A DNA stretch of 64,000 bases, from assembly GCF_030915485.1 (NCBI RefSeq), contig NZ_CP133266.1, positions 930,001 through 994,000 of the forward strand, written 5' to 3'. The first letter of the stretch is position 1; the number at the start of each line of letters is the position of its first letter. The notes under the pieces are model-generated. The model had not been told where the DNA came from. It did not search any database and saw only the letters and a list, made by a program, of their open reading frames with translations. The stretch is from Neobacillus sp. PS3-40 (GTDB lineage: Bacteria; Bacillota; Bacilli; Bacillales; Cytobacillaceae). This document shows, piece after piece, positions 29,092 through 40,375 of this stretch. The position numbers and the translations under genes were made by a program.

Positions 29092-29541
29092 TTAAAGCAT
29101 TTCAAGAAAACGATTTGAAATAACTTCCGTATCTTCTGGTTTTCTACAAATAATTAAGATGGTATCATCCCCACAAATCGTCCCTAAAATTTCATCCCAA
29201 TCCAAGTTATCAATCAATGCTCCAATCGCCATTGCATTTCCAGGCAAGCATTTTATGACCAACAGATGCCCAGCTGAATCAACCCTGACAAAAGCATCTA
29301 TTAATGCTCTTTTTAGTTTCTGTAAAGGATTGAATCTTTGATCAGCTGGAAGGCTGTACTTGTATCGCCCATCCATTAAAGGAACTTTGACAAGATGTAA
29401 CTCCTTAATATCACGTGATACAGTCGCTTGTGTTACATTAAAACCCGCATTTTTCAGCTCGTCAACAAGATCGTCCTGCGTTTCAATATCATTACTCGCT
29501 ATTATGTCTCTAATTTTTATATGTCGTTGCCCTTTATTCAT
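29092..29541 (-). CDS. ahrC: Arginine repressor AhrC/ArgR
   Basis: 149 residues from ATG 29541 ([14 protein letters not shown]), with GAGGTG upstream; an upstream in-frame extension to 29655 is not family-like. Winged helix in the N-terminal half ([18 protein letters not shown]) and C-terminal arginine-binding hexamer domain ([14 protein letters not shown]). It represses arginine synthesis and activates catabolism; it could also control the artPQR importer. Confidence 0.95.
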   Translation of the reverse strand: MNKGQRHIKIRDIIASNDIETQDDLVDELKNAGFNVTQATVSRDIKELHLVKVPLMDGRYKYSLPADQRFNPLQKLKRALIDAFVRVDSAGHLLVIKCLPGNAMAIGALIDNLDWDEILGTICGDDTILIICRKPEDTEVISNRFLEML

Positions 29542-29671
29542 TACTTTCACCTCATAAGTGTTCAAAAAACATATGTATGCAAATGAACTACATGTCGCTT
29601 CTACCCTAATGTTAGCTGATTTTGTCGTTCTTGTACATTTATTATTATGTTTCATTATTATTAAAATTGCA

Positions 29672-29700
29672 AAAGGATAAGCATGTCTGCTTATCCTTCT
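29672..29700 (-). terminator. Terminator overlapping the tlyA stop
   Basis: AAGGATAAGCA / TGCTTATCCTT perfect stem with a TGTC-type loop, then TTTTGCAATTTT on the minus strand. The stop codon lies inside the upstream arm. Confidence 0.8.
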
Positions 29701-30533
29701 GAATTATGGTTATTTTTTAATTCCCTATGGGATTCTTCTACGATCGATTCAGGGCTATAGCTAAGTTGATTTTCTCCGATTTCACGATCACCCTCCCAGC
29801 GGAGGTGTAGAAGGAACTCAATGTTTCCATCACCACCAGTTATTGGCGAATAAGAAAGATCCTTAACAAGATATCCTTGATTTACAGAAAGGTTAATAAT
29901 TTTTATGATGACTTCAAGATGAATTTTTTTATCACGTATAATTCCTTTTTTCCCAACTTGTTCTCGACCCGCCTCGAATTGTGGCTTAACAAGTGCTACT
30001 ATATCACTGCCTACAACTAATAAAGTTTTAAGCACAGGGAGAATTAAAGATAAGGAAATAAAGGAAACATCGATTGTTGCAAAATTTGGCATTTCGCCCG
30101 AGAGGTCTTTTATGGTCACATAACGGAAATTTGTTCTTTCCATTACGACCACTCGCTCGTCTTGACGTAGCTTCCATGCTAGCTGATTATACCCAACATC
30201 TAATGCATAGGACATTTTTGCACCGTTTTGCAAAGAACAATCAGTAAATCCACCAGTCGATGCCCCAATATCTAAGTGTACTTTATCTTTAACATCAAGA
30301 TTAAATACTTTTAGAGCTTTTTCAAGTTTCAAGCCCCCTCGGCTAACGTAAGGAAGGACATTTCCCTTGATGGTAAGCGGAATTTCTTCACTTACCTTTT
30401 CACCCGGTTTATCAAGTCTTTGCTCATTGGTATAAACAAGACCCGCCATAACTGCCCGTTTTGCTTTTTCTCGCGTTTCAATTAATCCTCTTTCAACAAG
30501 TAAAACATCTACACGTTCTTTTCTCATTTTCAT
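29691..30533 (-). CDS. yqxC: TlyA-family rRNA methyltransferase (YqxC)
   Basis: 280 residues: N-terminal S4 RNA-binding domain ([13 protein letters not shown]...[13 protein letters not shown]) and FtsJ-like methyltransferase domain with SAM-binding [12 protein letters not shown] and DVSFISL. The family 2'-O-methylates cytidines in 16S/23S rRNA and is sometimes annotated as a hemolysin. Lies 3 bp after dxs and is cotranscribed. Confidence 0.9.
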   Translation of the reverse strand: MKMRKERVDVLLVERGLIETREKAKRAVMAGLVYTNEQRLDKPGEKVSEEIPLTIKGNVLPYVSRGGLKLEKALKVFNLDVKDKVHLDIGASTGGFTDCSLQNGAKMSYALDVGYNQLAWKLRQDERVVVMERTNFRYVTIKDLSGEMPNFATIDVSFISLSLILPVLKTLLVVGSDIVALVKPQFEAGREQVGKKGIIRDKKIHLEVIIKIINLSVNQGYLVKDLSYSPITGGDGNIEFLLHLRWEGDREIGENQLSYSPESIVEESHRELKNNHNSEG

Positions 30534-30536
30534 AAT

Positions 30537-32429
30537 TTAAGCCCTTTGCTGTTTTTTACATGCAAGTATCATTAATCGTTTTACAACTTCATTTGTTGTT
30601 AAACCTATTTCTTCAAGTAGTAAATCTACATCACCGTGTTCAATAAACTGGTCTGGGATACCCATCCGATCAATTATATTCTGGTAAAACCCATTACTAT
30701 GAGCAAATTCGAGGACGGCACTACCAAAACCGCCCTGCAAGACGGCTTCTTCAATTGTCAAAATAGGAATATTGTCTTGTAATACTTTTGTTAGCATTGT
30801 TTCATCTAACGGTTTTATAAACCTAGCATTAATTATCTTCACTGAAATCCCTTGTTTTTCCAAAAGATTCGCAGCTTCCATTGCCATTGGAATGGTCGTG
30901 CCAAAAGTCAAAATCGCTGCGTCTCTACCTTCTTTTAAGACTTCCCATGTTCCAATCGAAATGTTCCGAAATTTTTCATCCATCGGTACTCCAATACCAT
31001 TCCCGCGCGGAAATCGCATTGCAATCGGACCATCCTCGTAATTTAACGCTGTGTAAACCATATGTTGCCCTTCATTTTCATCCTTTGGCATCATCAAAAC
31101 AAGATTTGGAATATGCCTTAAAAAAGCTATATCAAAGACGCCTTGATGTGTCTCACCATCTGCACCAACCAAACCGGCCCGGTCAATTCCAATAAACACA
31201 TTTAAATTTTGACGGCAAATATCATGAACCACCTGGTCATATGCCCTTTGCAGAAAAGTTGAATAGATAGCCAAAAATGGCTTCATATTTTGTGTTGCGA
31301 GGCCAGCAGCCATTGTTGCCGCATGCTGTTCTGCGATACCAACATCATACATTCTTTCAGGAAATTCACTTGCGAACCCTTCAAGTTTAGAACCAACTGG
31401 CATTGCAGGTGTTATTGCAACAATTCTATCATCTTGTCGCGCAAGTTTCCTTACCGTTTCGCTAACAAGACTACTCCATGCAGGCGGTGCAATTGCTGGT
31501 TTGACAAAAACACCCGTGTCCATTTTATATGGACCTGTTCCATGCCATGTACCTGTTTTATCACTTTCTGCTGGACGATACCCTTTTCCTTTTTTCGTAA
31601 TGACATGAAGAAGGACGGGACCCTCCGTTTTCTTTGCATAGCTCAATTGTTCAAAAAGAGCCTCAAAATTGTGACCATCCACAGGACCTAAATAAGTAAA
31701 TCCTAATTCTTCAAAAAACACACCTGATACAAGCAAATATTTCAAACTATCCTTTATTCTTTCCGCTGTAGCAGCTACTACTCCTCCAACAGCTGGAATC
31801 TTCTTCAATAAAACTTCAAGCTCATCTTTTGCCCATTGGTATTTCCCAGCAGTTCTAAGCCTTCCAAGAACATTGTGAAGGGCACCAACATTGGGTGCAA
31901 TTGACATTTCATTATCATTTAAAACAACAATCATATCTTTTTTTTCATGACCAATATGATTCAAAGCCTCCAAAGCCATTCCACCTGTTAAAGCGCCATC
32001 ACCAATAATAGGCACAATGAAAGAACTTTCCTTTTTTAAATCCCTAGCAATTGCCATTCCCATCGCTGCAGATAAGGAAGTGGAGCTATGACCTGTTTCC
32101 CATACATCATGCTCGCTTTCCGTGCGTTTAGGAAACCCGCATAACCCTTTAAATTGACGTAAGGTATCAAATTCACTGGCTCTGCCCGTTAAAATTTTAT
32201 GGACATAGGATTGATGCCCTACATCCCAGATAAATTTATCCCGAGGACTATCAAAACATTTATGCAACGCAATGGTCAATTCAACTATTCCTAAATTTGG
32301 TCCAATATGGCCTCCGGTAACAGATAGCTTTTCAATTAAAAATTGGCGAATTTCTTTACTTACGTTCTCCAATTCCTTATTTGTCAGCCCTTTTAAAAAA
32401 GAAGGATTTTTTATTGATAACAGATCCAT
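30537..32429 (-). CDS. dxs: 1-deoxy-D-xylulose-5-phosphate synthase
   Basis: 630 residues from the ATG at 32429 ([14 protein letters not shown]), the family-typical start; an ATG 21 nt upstream at 32450 is possible. Thiamine diphosphate motif [18 protein letters not shown], catalytic GHIGPNLG and transketolase C-terminal domain are intact. It makes DXP from pyruvate and glyceraldehyde-3-phosphate, the first step of the MEP isoprenoid pathway, next to ispA. Confidence 0.95.
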   Translation of the reverse strand: MDLLSIKNPSFLKGLTNKELENVSKEIRQFLIEKLSVTGGHIGPNLGIVELTIALHKCFDSPRDKFIWDVGHQSYVHKILTGRASEFDTLRQFKGLCGFPKRTESEHDVWETGHSSTSLSAAMGMAIARDLKKESSFIVPIIGDGALTGGMALEALNHIGHEKKDMIVVLNDNEMSIAPNVGALHNVLGRLRTAGKYQWAKDELEVLLKKIPAVGGVVAATAERIKDSLKYLLVSGVFFEELGFTYLGPVDGHNFEALFEQLSYAKKTEGPVLLHVITKKGKGYRPAESDKTGTWHGTGPYKMDTGVFVKPAIAPPAWSSLVSETVRKLARQDDRIVAITPAMPVGSKLEGFASEFPERMYDVGIAEQHAATMAAGLATQNMKPFLAIYSTFLQRAYDQVVHDICRQNLNVFIGIDRAGLVGADGETHQGVFDIAFLRHIPNLVLMMPKDENEGQHMVYTALNYEDGPIAMRFPRGNGIGVPMDEKFRNISIGTWEVLKEGRDAAILTFGTTIPMAMEAANLLEKQGISVKIINARFIKPLDETMLTKVLQDNIPILTIEEAVLQGGFGSAVLEFAHSNGFYQNIIDRMGIPDQFIEHGDVDLLLEEIGLTTNEVVKRLMILACKKQQRA

Positions 32430-32509
32430 TTTTGGACCACTCACTTTCATACTTTTTCTCTCTAAATTCCCATGGAGAAATCTCCTATAATTGTAAATTC
32501 ATTTAGTCT

Positions 32510-32605
32510 AAAGAAAACTCGTCGATTGGCGAGCCCCTAAGGGAATTATTACGCGCAGTTGCCCTTATGCACTAGCAGAAGTATGGATATAAATTCTGCT
32601 TAGCT
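32510..32605 (+). repeat. Dispersed three-hairpin repeat, copy 5
   Basis: AAAGAAAACTCGTCGATTGG with hairpin 1 at 32518-32533 (CTCGTC/GGCGAG, one wobble), middle CCCCTAAGGG...TTGCCCTTATGCACTAGCAG and a shortened third hairpin, ending TTAGCT. Lies between dxs and ispA, next to a hairpin-forming A-rich stretch. Confidence 0.85.
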
Positions 32606-32706
32606 AAAAAATAGCCGCTAACACAAACGTGATAACGGCAGTCCTAACGTTTTCTTCATTAAACACCATTATATCATAATTAAGTAATTGCCTCAAATAC
32701 CCATTT

Positions 32707-33600
32707 TTAATGATCCCTAGCTGCAACCAAATCAGTGATTTCACTTAAAATATTTGTGTTTAAGTTTGTCAGTTTTAAGTATCGTTTAGCCTCTAAAATA
32801 TGATTTTGAAGCGCATCCTTTGCACCATCCATTGTTAGAAGAAGTGGATATGTACTTTTATGGTTGATGGTATCACTTCCCACAGGTTTTCCGATGATCT
32901 CTTCATTACCTTCTAGATCGAGAATATCATCACGAATCTGGAAAGCAAGTCCAAGATGATGTGCAAAAGCCATTAAATTTGTTAATTCGGGCTCATTTGC
33001 CTCTGCTAAGAGTGCTCCAGCTTTGACATAATATCCTAAAATTTTACCTGTTTTGTGAATATGTATGTATTCTAATTCCTCTAGCGTCAAGTGCTTACCC
33101 TCACCAATCATATCGGCGACCTGTCCGCCAACCATGCCCTCAGTCCCGGCTGCTTTTGCCATTTCAATAACTAATTTAAGCTTAGTTTCAGGCGAGGCAA
33201 ATTCATTTGGAGTAATCCCAACTACCTCAAAGCTGTACGTGAGAAGTGCATCCCCGGCCAAGACAGCAACGGCCTCACCAAACACTTTATGATTAGTGGG
33301 CTTACCCCTTCTTAGATCATCATCATCCATGCAAGGCAAGTCATCGTGAATTAATGAATAAGTATGAATCATTTCAATCGCACAGGCAGCAAGGAGACCA
33401 CGCTTCGGATCAATCCCAAAAGCTACCATTGTTGCAAATAATAAGAGCGGACGAATTCGTTTTCCACCTGCTTCAAGCGAATATTGCATAGCTTCCTTAA
33501 TAATGGGAGGCGCATCAGACTTGTTCACCAAATTCCGAAGTTCTGCTTCTACTAGTTGCTTATACTCTTTTGAAAATGAATCAAGAAACCTGGTTTCCAA
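32707..33600 (-). CDS. ispA: Farnesyl diphosphate synthase / geranyltranstransferase
   Basis: 297 residues, trans-isoprenyl diphosphate synthase. First aspartate-rich motif DDLPCMDDDDLRRGK and second motif DDILDLEGN are present; GGKRIRP binds diphosphate. It condenses IPP with DMAPP and GPP. The order xseA-xseB-ispA-dxs is conserved in Bacillus. Confidence 0.94.
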   Translation of the reverse strand: METRFLDSFSKEYKQLVEAELRNLVNKSDAPPIIKEAMQYSLEAGGKRIRPLLLFATMVAFGIDPKRGLLAACAIEMIHTYSLIHDDLPCMDDDDLRRGKPTNHKVFGEAVAVLAGDALLTYSFEVVGITPNEFASPETKLKLVIEMAKAAGTEGMVGGQVADMIGEGKHLTLEELEYIHIHKTGKILGYYVKAGALLAEANEPELTNLMAFAHHLGLAFQIRDDILDLEGNEEIIGKPVGSDTINHKSTYPLLLTMDGAKDALQNHILEAKRYLKLTNLNTNILSEITDLVAARDH

Positions 33601-33603
33601 AAT

Positions 33604-33837
33604 CTATTCCTCCTCAGCAATTGAAAAACTCTCCGTACGACCATCCTCTGTAATAATTTGCGCTAATTGTGCTTCGACATTTTTTAATTTATCATGGCAA
33701 AGCTTAGAAAGTTCCATACCATCTTTATAAATAGCGATCGCTTCTTCAAGTGGGACGTCACCCTCCTCAAGACGTTCAACAATTTTTTCCAGTTGACTCA
33801 TCGCATCTTCAAAGGATAATTGTTTTTCTTCTGCCAT
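33604..33837 (-). CDS. xseB: Exodeoxyribonuclease VII small subunit
   Basis: 77 residues from ATG 33837 ([20 protein letters not shown]), with GGAGGG upstream; the GTG 9 nt earlier is less likely. Two-helix XseB fold ([20 protein letters not shown]). It binds XseA to form the single-strand-specific exonuclease. Starts 1 nt after the xseA stop. Confidence 0.94.
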   Translation of the reverse strand: MAEEKQLSFEDAMSQLEKIVERLEEGDVPLEEAIAIYKDGMELSKLCHDKLKNVEAQLAQIITEDGRTESFSIAEEE

Positions 33838-33838
33838 G

Positions 33839-35185
33839 CTATTCACCCTCCTTTATATCCTTTACCTTGCACATTAGAGTTCCATCAGTTAAATTAATTT
33901 GAATTGAATCATTTTCTTTTACTTGTCTTGTACTTTTAAGAAGTTTGTTCGCTTTAGTATAAACTAAGCTATAACCCCGCTCCATAATTTTCAAAGGGCT
34001 CAAAGCATGCAATGTGGAATTTATTTTGTCATGTTCAGATTGTTTTTTTTCTAAAATTTGCAGCATTGCCCGGTTGATTTGCTTTTGGGAACGTTCAAAT
34101 TGATCCTCTGACTTTTGTAGAAGATGGCTAGGATGGTTTCGGTACAAACGTTTCATAAGGTTTTCCTGTTCGTTCCCTTTTACTGTCGATAACCGCCAAG
34201 TGCCTCTAATAAGTCTCTCTGTTAATTTATCAGTTTGTTCAAGCTTCTGTTCATATAAACGTTCAGGATAACGAAATGCATAAGATTTTTTCAAACGGTC
34301 AAGATGCTGACTTTCGAATCGAAGTCTTTCTTTCATGGCACGGAGAAGTCTGGTTTGTCGTTGTAACACTCTTTCCATTAACTCATCAATATGTGGAACG
34401 GCAAGTTCTGCTGCCCCTGTAGGAGTGGGCGCTCTTAAGTCAGCCACAAAGTCAGCAATTGTAAAATCAGTTTCGTGTCCGACAGCAGAAATAATCGGAA
34501 TTTCCGAAGAAAATATTGCTTTAGCGACTATTTCTTCGTTAAATGCCCATAACTCCTCTATCGATCCTCCACCACGACCCACTATTAGAACATCAATATC
34601 ATTCATGTTATTGGCTTTTTCAATCGCATGAACAATGGAAGGCGCAGCCTGTTCACCTTGAACTAATGCTGGAAAGACAAGGACTTTAGCAATTGGAAAT
34701 CGTCTTTTTATCGTCGTTATAATATCCCTAATTGCAGCACCAGTTGGTGAGGTAATCACACCGACTGTTTTTGGGAACAACGGTATCGCTTTTTTATATT
34801 CCATGGCAAATAAGCCCTCAAGCTCGAGCCTCTTTTTTAATTGCTCATATGCTAGATACAAATCCCCAATTCCATCAGGGCGCATTTCTTTCGCATATAT
34901 TTGATATTGCCCACTCGGTTCATAGACAGAAATTTCTCCCCTTAAAATTACCTTCATACCATTTTCAGGCAAAAACTTCATTGTTCTAGAATGACTCGCA
35001 AACATTACTGCTAGAATACGCGCTTTTTCATCTTTTAAAGTAAAATACATATGTCCGCTAGAATGCTGCTTAAAATTTGAAATCTCCCCTTTTACAAAAA
35101 TATCTTGTAAATGGGGGTCAACATCAAATTTTCTTTTTATGTATTTTGTCAAAGCATGAACGGTTAAATATTTTTGTTCAAGCAT
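33839..35185 (-). CDS. xseA: Exodeoxyribonuclease VII large subunit
   Basis: 448 residues: N-terminal OB fold ([22 protein letters not shown]), catalytic region with [14 protein letters not shown] and [23 protein letters not shown] pattern, and C-terminal coiled coil. Degrades single-stranded DNA in both directions. Ends immediately before xseB. Confidence 0.95.
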   Translation of the reverse strand: MLEQKYLTVHALTKYIKRKFDVDPHLQDIFVKGEISNFKQHSSGHMYFTLKDEKARILAVMFASHSRTMKFLPENGMKVILRGEISVYEPSGQYQIYAKEMRPDGIGDLYLAYEQLKKRLELEGLFAMEYKKAIPLFPKTVGVITSPTGAAIRDIITTIKRRFPIAKVLVFPALVQGEQAAPSIVHAIEKANNMNDIDVLIVGRGGGSIEELWAFNEEIVAKAIFSSEIPIISAVGHETDFTIADFVADLRAPTPTGAAELAVPHIDELMERVLQRQTRLLRAMKERLRFESQHLDRLKKSYAFRYPERLYEQKLEQTDKLTERLIRGTWRLSTVKGNEQENLMKRLYRNHPSHLLQKSEDQFERSQKQINRAMLQILEKKQSEHDKINSTLHALSPLKIMERGYSLVYTKANKLLKSTRQVKENDSIQINLTDGTLMCKVKDIKEGE

Positions 35186-35234
35186 AACATACTCCTTTTT
35201 GAATCCTGTTTCCGTATCTTTTAGACCAATAAGA

Positions 35235-35627
35235 TTATGAAAGCTGTTGTTTCACCTTTGAAAGTAAACCATTAATAAATTTGCTTGATTGATCATCACC
35301 ATAAATTTTAGCAATTTCAATTGCCTCGTCTAATACCACGTTCTCCGGTACCTCATCATTCAAAAATTTTAATTCATAAATGGCTAATCGCAGCAAATTT
35401 CGATCAACTGTTGCAAGACGCTCCAATGACCATTTTTCAAGGTTTTTCTTAATTAGTTGGTCAATTTCACTTTTTTCCTTCACAACACCCAAAACAAGCT
35501 TTGTTAAATAATCATCATTTGCTTCTCCTTCTAAAACATGTTCCATAGCAGAAGATGGAGTGACATCACTGACATCAATTTGAAAAAGGGCTTGCAATGC
35601 TTTTTCTCTTGCTGTTCTTCTTTTCAT
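35235..35627 (-). CDS. nusB: Transcription antitermination factor NusB
   Basis: 130 residues from ATG 35627 ([18 protein letters not shown]), the family-typical start; a longer frame to 35678 is not conserved-looking. All-helical NusB fold with [19 protein letters not shown] and [28 protein letters not shown]. Binds boxA RNA in rRNA operons. Confidence 0.94.
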   Translation of the reverse strand: MKRRTAREKALQALFQIDVSDVTPSSAMEHVLEGEANDDYLTKLVLGVVKEKSEIDQLIKKNLEKWSLERLATVDRNLLRLAIYELKFLNDEVPENVVLDEAIEIAKIYGDDQSSKFINGLLSKVKQQLS

Positions 35628-35784
35628 TATACCTTTAACTCCTTTATATCTCAGAATGAATTTTTGTCCAAATTGCAACAGGAAAAAAACTTATTAAGAT
35701 TTTTAACTTTACCATGATACTTGAGTACATAGAAAGATAATAGCATAACTAAGATTGATTCGCACTGTGCGTTACATTTTATTT

Positions 35785-35871
35785 AAAGAAACTCGCTGAT
35801 TGGTGACGTTGACAGAAGCGTAGTTTCCCTTTTACGGGAGCAGAATTTATGGATATAAATTCTGATTAGAT
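35785..35871 (+). repeat. Dispersed three-hairpin repeat, copy 6
   Basis: AAAGAAACTCGCTGATTGGTGA, shortened middle (TTGACAGAAGCGTAGTTTCCC) and a perfect third hairpin CAGAATTTA/TAAATTCTG. Changes in the first stem are partly wobble-compatible. It abuts the yqhY terminator. Confidence 0.8.
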
Positions 35872-35872
35872 A

Positions 35873-35905
35873 AAAAAACCAAAGGATAAAACATCCTCTG
35901 GCTTC
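35873..35905 (-). terminator. Terminator downstream of yqhY
   Basis: CCAGAGGAT / ATCCTTTGG stem on the minus strand followed by TTTTTTTA. Confidence 0.8.
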
Positions 35906-35908
35906 ATG

Positions 35909-36316
35909 TTAGATTTCCTGTTCAATTTCCGGTTCATTCTTCCCAGTTTCAAACTGTATACCAACAATATGAATATTAATTTCTTCTGTTTCTAATGCTG
36001 TCATATTTAGCAGTGTTTGCCTAATATTATCTTGAACTTTTTGAGCAACAGTTGGAATAGAAACACCAAACTTCATTACACAAAAAACATCTACCTTAAT
36101 TCCTAATTCTGAAAGCTCGACTTTTACGCCCTTACCATGATTTTTTTTCCCTAAGCGTTCCACAACACCAGTTGCAAAATTACCACGCATTTGTGCAACA
36201 CCATCTACTTCAGAAGCAGCAATGCCTGCAATAACTTCAATCACTTCAGGGGCTATTTCGACTTTCCCACGCCCACTGTTTTCTGGATTCATTTCTAAAA
36301 GACCATTATCTTCCAT
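35909..36316 (-). CDS. yqhY: Asp23/Gls24 family protein (YqhY)
   Basis: 135 residues with the Asp23 core (IEIAPEVIEVIAGIAASEVDGVAQMRG; GVKVELSELGIKVDVFCVMKFGVSIP). In Bacillus this gene lies with accB-accC and affects acetyl-CoA carboxylase activity; the same order is seen here, 24 bp after accC. Confidence 0.9.
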   Translation of the reverse strand: MEDNGLLEMNPENSGRGKVEIAPEVIEVIAGIAASEVDGVAQMRGNFATGVVERLGKKNHGKGVKVELSELGIKVDVFCVMKFGVSIPTVAQKVQDNIRQTLLNMTALETEEINIHIVGIQFETGKNEPEIEQEI

Positions 36317-36340
36317 TATTTACACCTCCAGAATTTACAA

Positions 36341-37693
36341 CTAAGATTTCATTACATCATACAATTCAAGGAACTTCGTATTAAATTGTCCTTCCACAAA
36401 TTGCTCATGTTCAAGAAGTTTTAAATGAAACGGAATGGTGGTATGAATTCCTTCAATCACAAATTCACTTAAAGCCCGTTTCATACGGGAAATAGCTTCT
36501 TCCCTACTGCTTCCGTATGTGATAACTTTCGCAATCATGGAATCGTAATAAGGTGGAATCGTATATCCAGGATATGCAGCTGAATCAATTCGAACACCTA
36601 ATCCTCCTGGTGGCAAATACATTTTGATTTTGCCTGGAGAAGGCATGAATTTCTTTTCAGGATTTTCAGCATTAATGCGGCATTCGATTGCCCAGCCAGT
36701 AAATGTTACGTCTTCTTGGGAATACAAGAGCATTTCACCTGAAGCAACTCTAATTTGTTCCTTAATTAGGTCTATTCCTGTAACCATCTCCGTTACTGGG
36801 TGCTCCACTTGAATTCTAGTATTCATTTCCATAAAGTAGAACTTGCGAGCACGGTAATCATATATAAATTCTACCGTACCAGCACCTGAATAATCAACTG
36901 CTTTTGCTGCTTTTACAGCCGCAATACCCATTTCTTCGCGCATATCTTCATCCAATGCTGGAGAAGGAGTTTCTTCTAACAGTTTCTGAAGTCTACGTTG
37001 GATTGAACAGTCTCGTTCACCTAAGTGAACTGTGTTACCATACGAATCTCCGAGTACTTGTATTTCTACATGTCGGAAATCTTCGATATATTTTTCAATA
37101 TAAACACCTGGGTTTCCAAAGGCAGTCATCGCTTCCTGCTGTGTAATATTGATCCCCTTAATTAGCTCTTGTTCATTTCTTGCTACACGAATTCCTTTTC
37201 CGCCACCACCAGCTGTTGCCTTAATAATGACTGGATAACCAAGTTCATTCGAGAGTTCCAATGCTTCTTCAACATCTTTAATGATTCCCGTCGAGCCTGG
37301 GACAATTGGTACCCCAGCCTCTCGCATTGTTTCTCTTGCGATATCTTTGGTGCCCATTCTTATAATGGCTTCCGGACTTGGACCTACAAATGTAATATTA
37401 CATTCGCGGCATAATTCCGCAAAATCAGCATTTTCTGCTAAGAAACCGTAACCTGGATGGATTGCATCACAACCGGTTAGAGTAGCTACACTAATAATAT
37501 TTGTAACATTTAAATAACTATCTTTGGATGAAGTAGGGCCAATACAATATGCTTCATCTGCAAGCTGAACATGTAGTGCCTCTCGGTCTGCTTCAGAAAA
37601 AACAGCCACAGACTCAATGCCCATTTCGCGACAAGCACGAATAACCCTAACAGCAATTTCACCCCTGTTTGCAATTAACAGTTTTCTTATCAT
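36341..37693 (-). CDS. accC: Acetyl-CoA carboxylase, biotin carboxylase subunit
   Basis: 450 residues. ATP-grasp biotin carboxylase with [14 protein letters not shown] (glycine-rich loop), [16 protein letters not shown] and the catalytic Glu/Arg set. It carboxylates the biotin on AccB. accB-accC spacing is 14 bp. Confidence 0.95.
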   Translation of the reverse strand: MIRKLLIANRGEIAVRVIRACREMGIESVAVFSEADREALHVQLADEAYCIGPTSSKDSYLNVTNIISVATLTGCDAIHPGYGFLAENADFAELCRECNITFVGPSPEAIIRMGTKDIARETMREAGVPIVPGSTGIIKDVEEALELSNELGYPVIIKATAGGGGKGIRVARNEQELIKGINITQQEAMTAFGNPGVYIEKYIEDFRHVEIQVLGDSYGNTVHLGERDCSIQRRLQKLLEETPSPALDEDMREEMGIAAVKAAKAVDYSGAGTVEFIYDYRARKFYFMEMNTRIQVEHPVTEMVTGIDLIKEQIRVASGEMLLYSQEDVTFTGWAIECRINAENPEKKFMPSPGKIKMYLPPGGLGVRIDSAAYPGYTIPPYYDSMIAKVITYGSSREEAISRMKRALSEFVIEGIHTTIPFHLKLLEHEQFVEGQFNTKFLELYDVMKS

Positions 37694-37707
37694 CCTGTTA
37701 TCGCCCC

Positions 37708-38211
37708 TTACTCAGACTTTACTAAAAATAATGGTTGCCCATATTCAACTAATTGGCCATTTTTAACTAATATCTCTACAATTTCGCCATTTACTTCTGA
37801 TTCAATTTCGTTAAATAACTTCATTGCTTCAACAATACATACAATCGAATCTTTGGATACCTTTGATCCTGCTTTCACATATGCATCTACATCTGGAGAT
37901 GGAGCAGAATAAAATGTTCCAACCATTGGTGAAGTAATTTTATGTAGATTCGCAGCTTCTGCATCATTTGTAGCCACTGATGCTGGTTCCTGAATAACTT
38001 CCTGTTTCAAAGCCACAGGTGCTGTCTCTGGTGTTGGTACACTAACTGTAATCGGTGCTGCAACTTTGGTTACTGGTTGAACAGGTGTTACGGCCGATTG
38101 AACATTCCTCTTCATTTGAATCTTAGAACCCTCATGTTCATAAAGAAATTCATCAATGCTAGACTGATCCACAAGTTTTATTAATTCTCTAATTTCTTGC
38201 ACTTTTAACAT
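37708..38211 (-). CDS. accB: Acetyl-CoA carboxylase biotin carrier protein
   Basis: 167 residues: N-terminal helical part, Pro/Ala/Val-rich linker (about 38-85) and biotinyl domain with the biotin Lys in [15 protein letters not shown]. Carries carboxybiotin between AccC and AccAD for malonyl-CoA synthesis. First gene of accB-accC-yqhY. The 309-bp region upstream holds its promoter and the spoIIIAH terminator; no other gene is seen there. Confidence 0.95.
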   Translation of the reverse strand: MLKVQEIRELIKLVDQSSIDEFLYEHEGSKIQMKRNVQSAVTPVQPVTKVAAPITVSVPTPETAPVALKQEVIQEPASVATNDAEAANLHKITSPMVGTFYSAPSPDVDAYVKAGSKVSKDSIVCIVEAMKLFNEIESEVNGEIVEILVKNGQLVEYGQPLFLVKSE

Positions 38212-38403
38212 TTTATTACACCCCTTATACCACAGAATTGAGAGTAGCTACTATTACTATACGATAATACCTTATAAAAGTTCAATAATGTTATTTCAAC
38301 TCTTTTTGCAAGCACCTAAAAAACCAACACCCTACTTCTTTATTTACTTTGGTAAAAAAGTGATATGCATCTACCATTATTTTTTAATAAGATGTAATTA
38401 AAT

Positions 38404-38442
38404 CAAAAAAGAAAGCAAATTGTCAATGCTTTCTTTCTTTTA
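38404..38442 (-). terminator. Terminator of the spoIIIA operon
   Basis: AAAGAAAGCA / TGCTTTCTTT stem, loop AATTGTCAA; the minus strand continues TTTTTTGATTT. About 80 bp past the spoIIIAH stop. Confidence 0.75.
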
Positions 38443-38520
38443 AGAGTCCTTGCTAAATTATATTGTTGTTAAAACGATTGTCAAGCTTTGGCATCCGATT
38501 AGCAGTGCCTAAGCTTATTC

Positions 38521-39081
38521 TTATTTTGAAGGTTGGAATTCCACTGCAACGAAGTTTGTGTCAATTTCCTTTTTAACAAGTTGGATAATATCATTTGCAG
38601 CTGTTGCGGAATGTTTTTTCTTCGATTTTACTGTAATATTTACTTTACCAGCATCTGCTCTTACAAGTGCATCTTCATATCCCAAGGTTTTAATTAATGT
38701 TTCAAGTACTTCTTCCTTTTGTGCGGTTTCACTTAATTTTTGCATTTGATCATATGCCTCACTACGTTTGTCAGCAGGAAGATCTGTTGATGCAACTTGT
38801 GCTTGTAAATCTTCTTTCTGTTGACTACGTTGATCTTCTAATTGTAACCTTAGGGCATCAAACGTATCATCACTAACTTGGGAAACAATTGTTTTTCCAC
38901 TTTTATCAACTGTTTTTTTCGCAGCCTGTGCCTGTTTGCTATCTAATTGATCCTTTGCATTTTGCTGCACTGCTGTAATGTCATTTCCTTTTTGCTCTGG
39001 TGATGTAATATAATATACCGATAATACAACTACTAAACTTAACATTGTTAATAACCACACTGTTTGTTTTTTCAATAGCAT
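38521..39081 (-). CDS. spoIIIAH: Stage III sporulation protein AH
   Basis: 186 residues from ATG 39081 (MLLKKQTVWLLTML), with AAAGGGGG upstream. One N-terminal membrane helix, a Gln/Lys-rich coiled region (about 60-120) and a YscJ/FliF-like ring-building domain. It spans the mother-cell membrane and meets forespore SpoIIQ to form the feeding channel. Last gene of the operon. Confidence 0.9.
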   Translation of the reverse strand: MLLKKQTVWLLTMLSLVVVLSVYYITSPEQKGNDITAVQQNAKDQLDSKQAQAAKKTVDKSGKTIVSQVSDDTFDALRLQLEDQRSQQKEDLQAQVASTDLPADKRSEAYDQMQKLSETAQKEEVLETLIKTLGYEDALVRADAGKVNITVKSKKKHSATAANDIIQLVKKEIDTNFVAVEFQPSK

Positions 39082-39097
39082 TTTCAAAATCCCCCTT

Positions 39098-39742
39098 TTA
39101 TTTTTTAGGCATGACCGCAACTCGGTGGCTTGGTACGCCAAGCGCCCTCGTAACGGCTTCAACAATCCATTTTTTAATCTGTATGTTTTCTGCTCCACGT
39201 GCAATAATTAAAACTCCACGTATCTCTGGTTTCTTCGTTTCGACTACAATCGGAACTTCTTTATCACCATTGCGCAAGATAACTAGCTGTTCATCTACAG
39301 AGGAATCTTGGACATTCCGTTTTCCACCATCCCGATCTGTTTCATCTGTAATTTGATTTTTTGAGACCTTATTTTTTTCTAGTACTTTTTCCTCAGTAGA
39401 ATCAATATTTACAACTACCTTAACATCATCAACACCTAGCATCTCGTTAAGAGCCTCCTTTAGTTGGCTCTCATACTCTTGCTCATAATCTGAAATAGCT
39501 TTATTGCCAGAACTTTTTTTCAGACCAAATGCAGGGACATCCTGCGCCTTAGTTGTACTTATAGTTGGTATATCTGGAGTTGTAGTTTGCTTTTTAAAAA
39601 GGATATTGCCAGCAAGCATGAATGCTGCACCTATGCATATGACCAAGATCATATATTGATACTTGCTTACTTTCTTATCCGATGTATTTTCCTTTGACAG
39701 CCATTTTTTAAACCATGAAAACGGACCTTTGTTGTTATCCAT
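39098..39742 (-). CDS. spoIIIAG: Stage III sporulation protein AG
   Basis: 214 residues from ATG 39742 (MDNNKGPFSWFKKWLS). One membrane helix (about 28-46) and an extracytoplasmic ring domain with the LKEALNEMLGVDDVKVVVNID strand-helix pattern. Forms a large ring in the SpoIIIA-SpoIIQ channel. Overlaps spoIIIAF by 8 nt. Confidence 0.9.
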   Translation of the reverse strand: MDNNKGPFSWFKKWLSKENTSDKKVSKYQYMILVICIGAAFMLAGNILFKKQTTTPDIPTISTTKAQDVPAFGLKKSSGNKAISDYEQEYESQLKEALNEMLGVDDVKVVVNIDSTEEKVLEKNKVSKNQITDETDRDGGKRNVQDSSVDEQLVILRNGDKEVPIVVETKKPEIRGVLIIARGAENIQIKKWIVEAVTRALGVPSHRVAVMPKK

Positions 39743-40364
39743 TCGTCTTGTTCTGCCCCCCTTCAATCAAGATTTCAATTGTTTTTTTGTTGACATTCCA
39801 TTTTTGCGAAAGAAATGTGGCAATTTCTCCAGATTTTTTTGTATTTCTACTAGATGAAGGAGGTTTTTGGGTGTTAATTTCAATCGGTTTGACTACTTCG
39901 ACTGTCTCAATTTGGTTGCTTGGTTGTTTCAGAAGAACCGAAACCTTTTGCAGGTTTTCAGGGAATGTTTGATCACTCTTTTCATTGGTTGAAAGTTCAA
40001 TTTTAGCAATCTCCAATCCGTATTGTTTCATCAACTCCTCTTCTACACCCTTTTTAAGTTGGACAGCCATTTGTTCTACAATATATGCATGGTCTGAGGC
40101 TTGTATTTCTTTTTTTTTCATTTCTATCAAATTTTTCATATTTTTGTTTTCTGGTGATTCGAAGGTTGGAATTCCTGCAAATGTTGCTTCGAAGTCATTG
40201 GAAATTAATTTAAAGAGCGGCGTAAGAATAATAGCAATCAAGAGCAACCCTGTTACCATCTTCGTATATTTCTGCATGCTTGAATTGGGCAAAAGCATAT
40301 CAATTACTGTAGCCAAGAGAATAAATAGAATAATATTCGTTACCCACTCTATTAAATATGACAT
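39735..40364 (-). CDS. spoIIIAF: Stage III sporulation protein AF
   Basis: 209 residues from ATG 40364 (MSYLIEWVTNIILFILLATV), preceded by GGTGAGG at good spacing; upstream extension to 40502 overlaps spoIIIAE and is rejected. Two N-terminal membrane helices and a soluble ring-building-like domain. Confidence 0.9.
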   Translation of the reverse strand: MSYLIEWVTNIILFILLATVIDMLLPNSSMQKYTKMVTGLLLIAIILTPLFKLISNDFEATFAGIPTFESPENKNMKNLIEMKKKEIQASDHAYIVEQMAVQLKKGVEEELMKQYGLEIAKIELSTNEKSDQTFPENLQKVSVLLKQPSNQIETVEVVKPIEINTQKPPSSSRNTKKSGEIATFLSQKWNVNKKTIEILIEGGQNKTNG

Positions 40365-40375
40365 TTTGGCCTCAC

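Noticed and set aside
34335-34631. Long antisense frames inside xseA, dxs, lpdV and bkdB
   Set aside because: Shadows of well-supported genes, with no ribosome site or family match.
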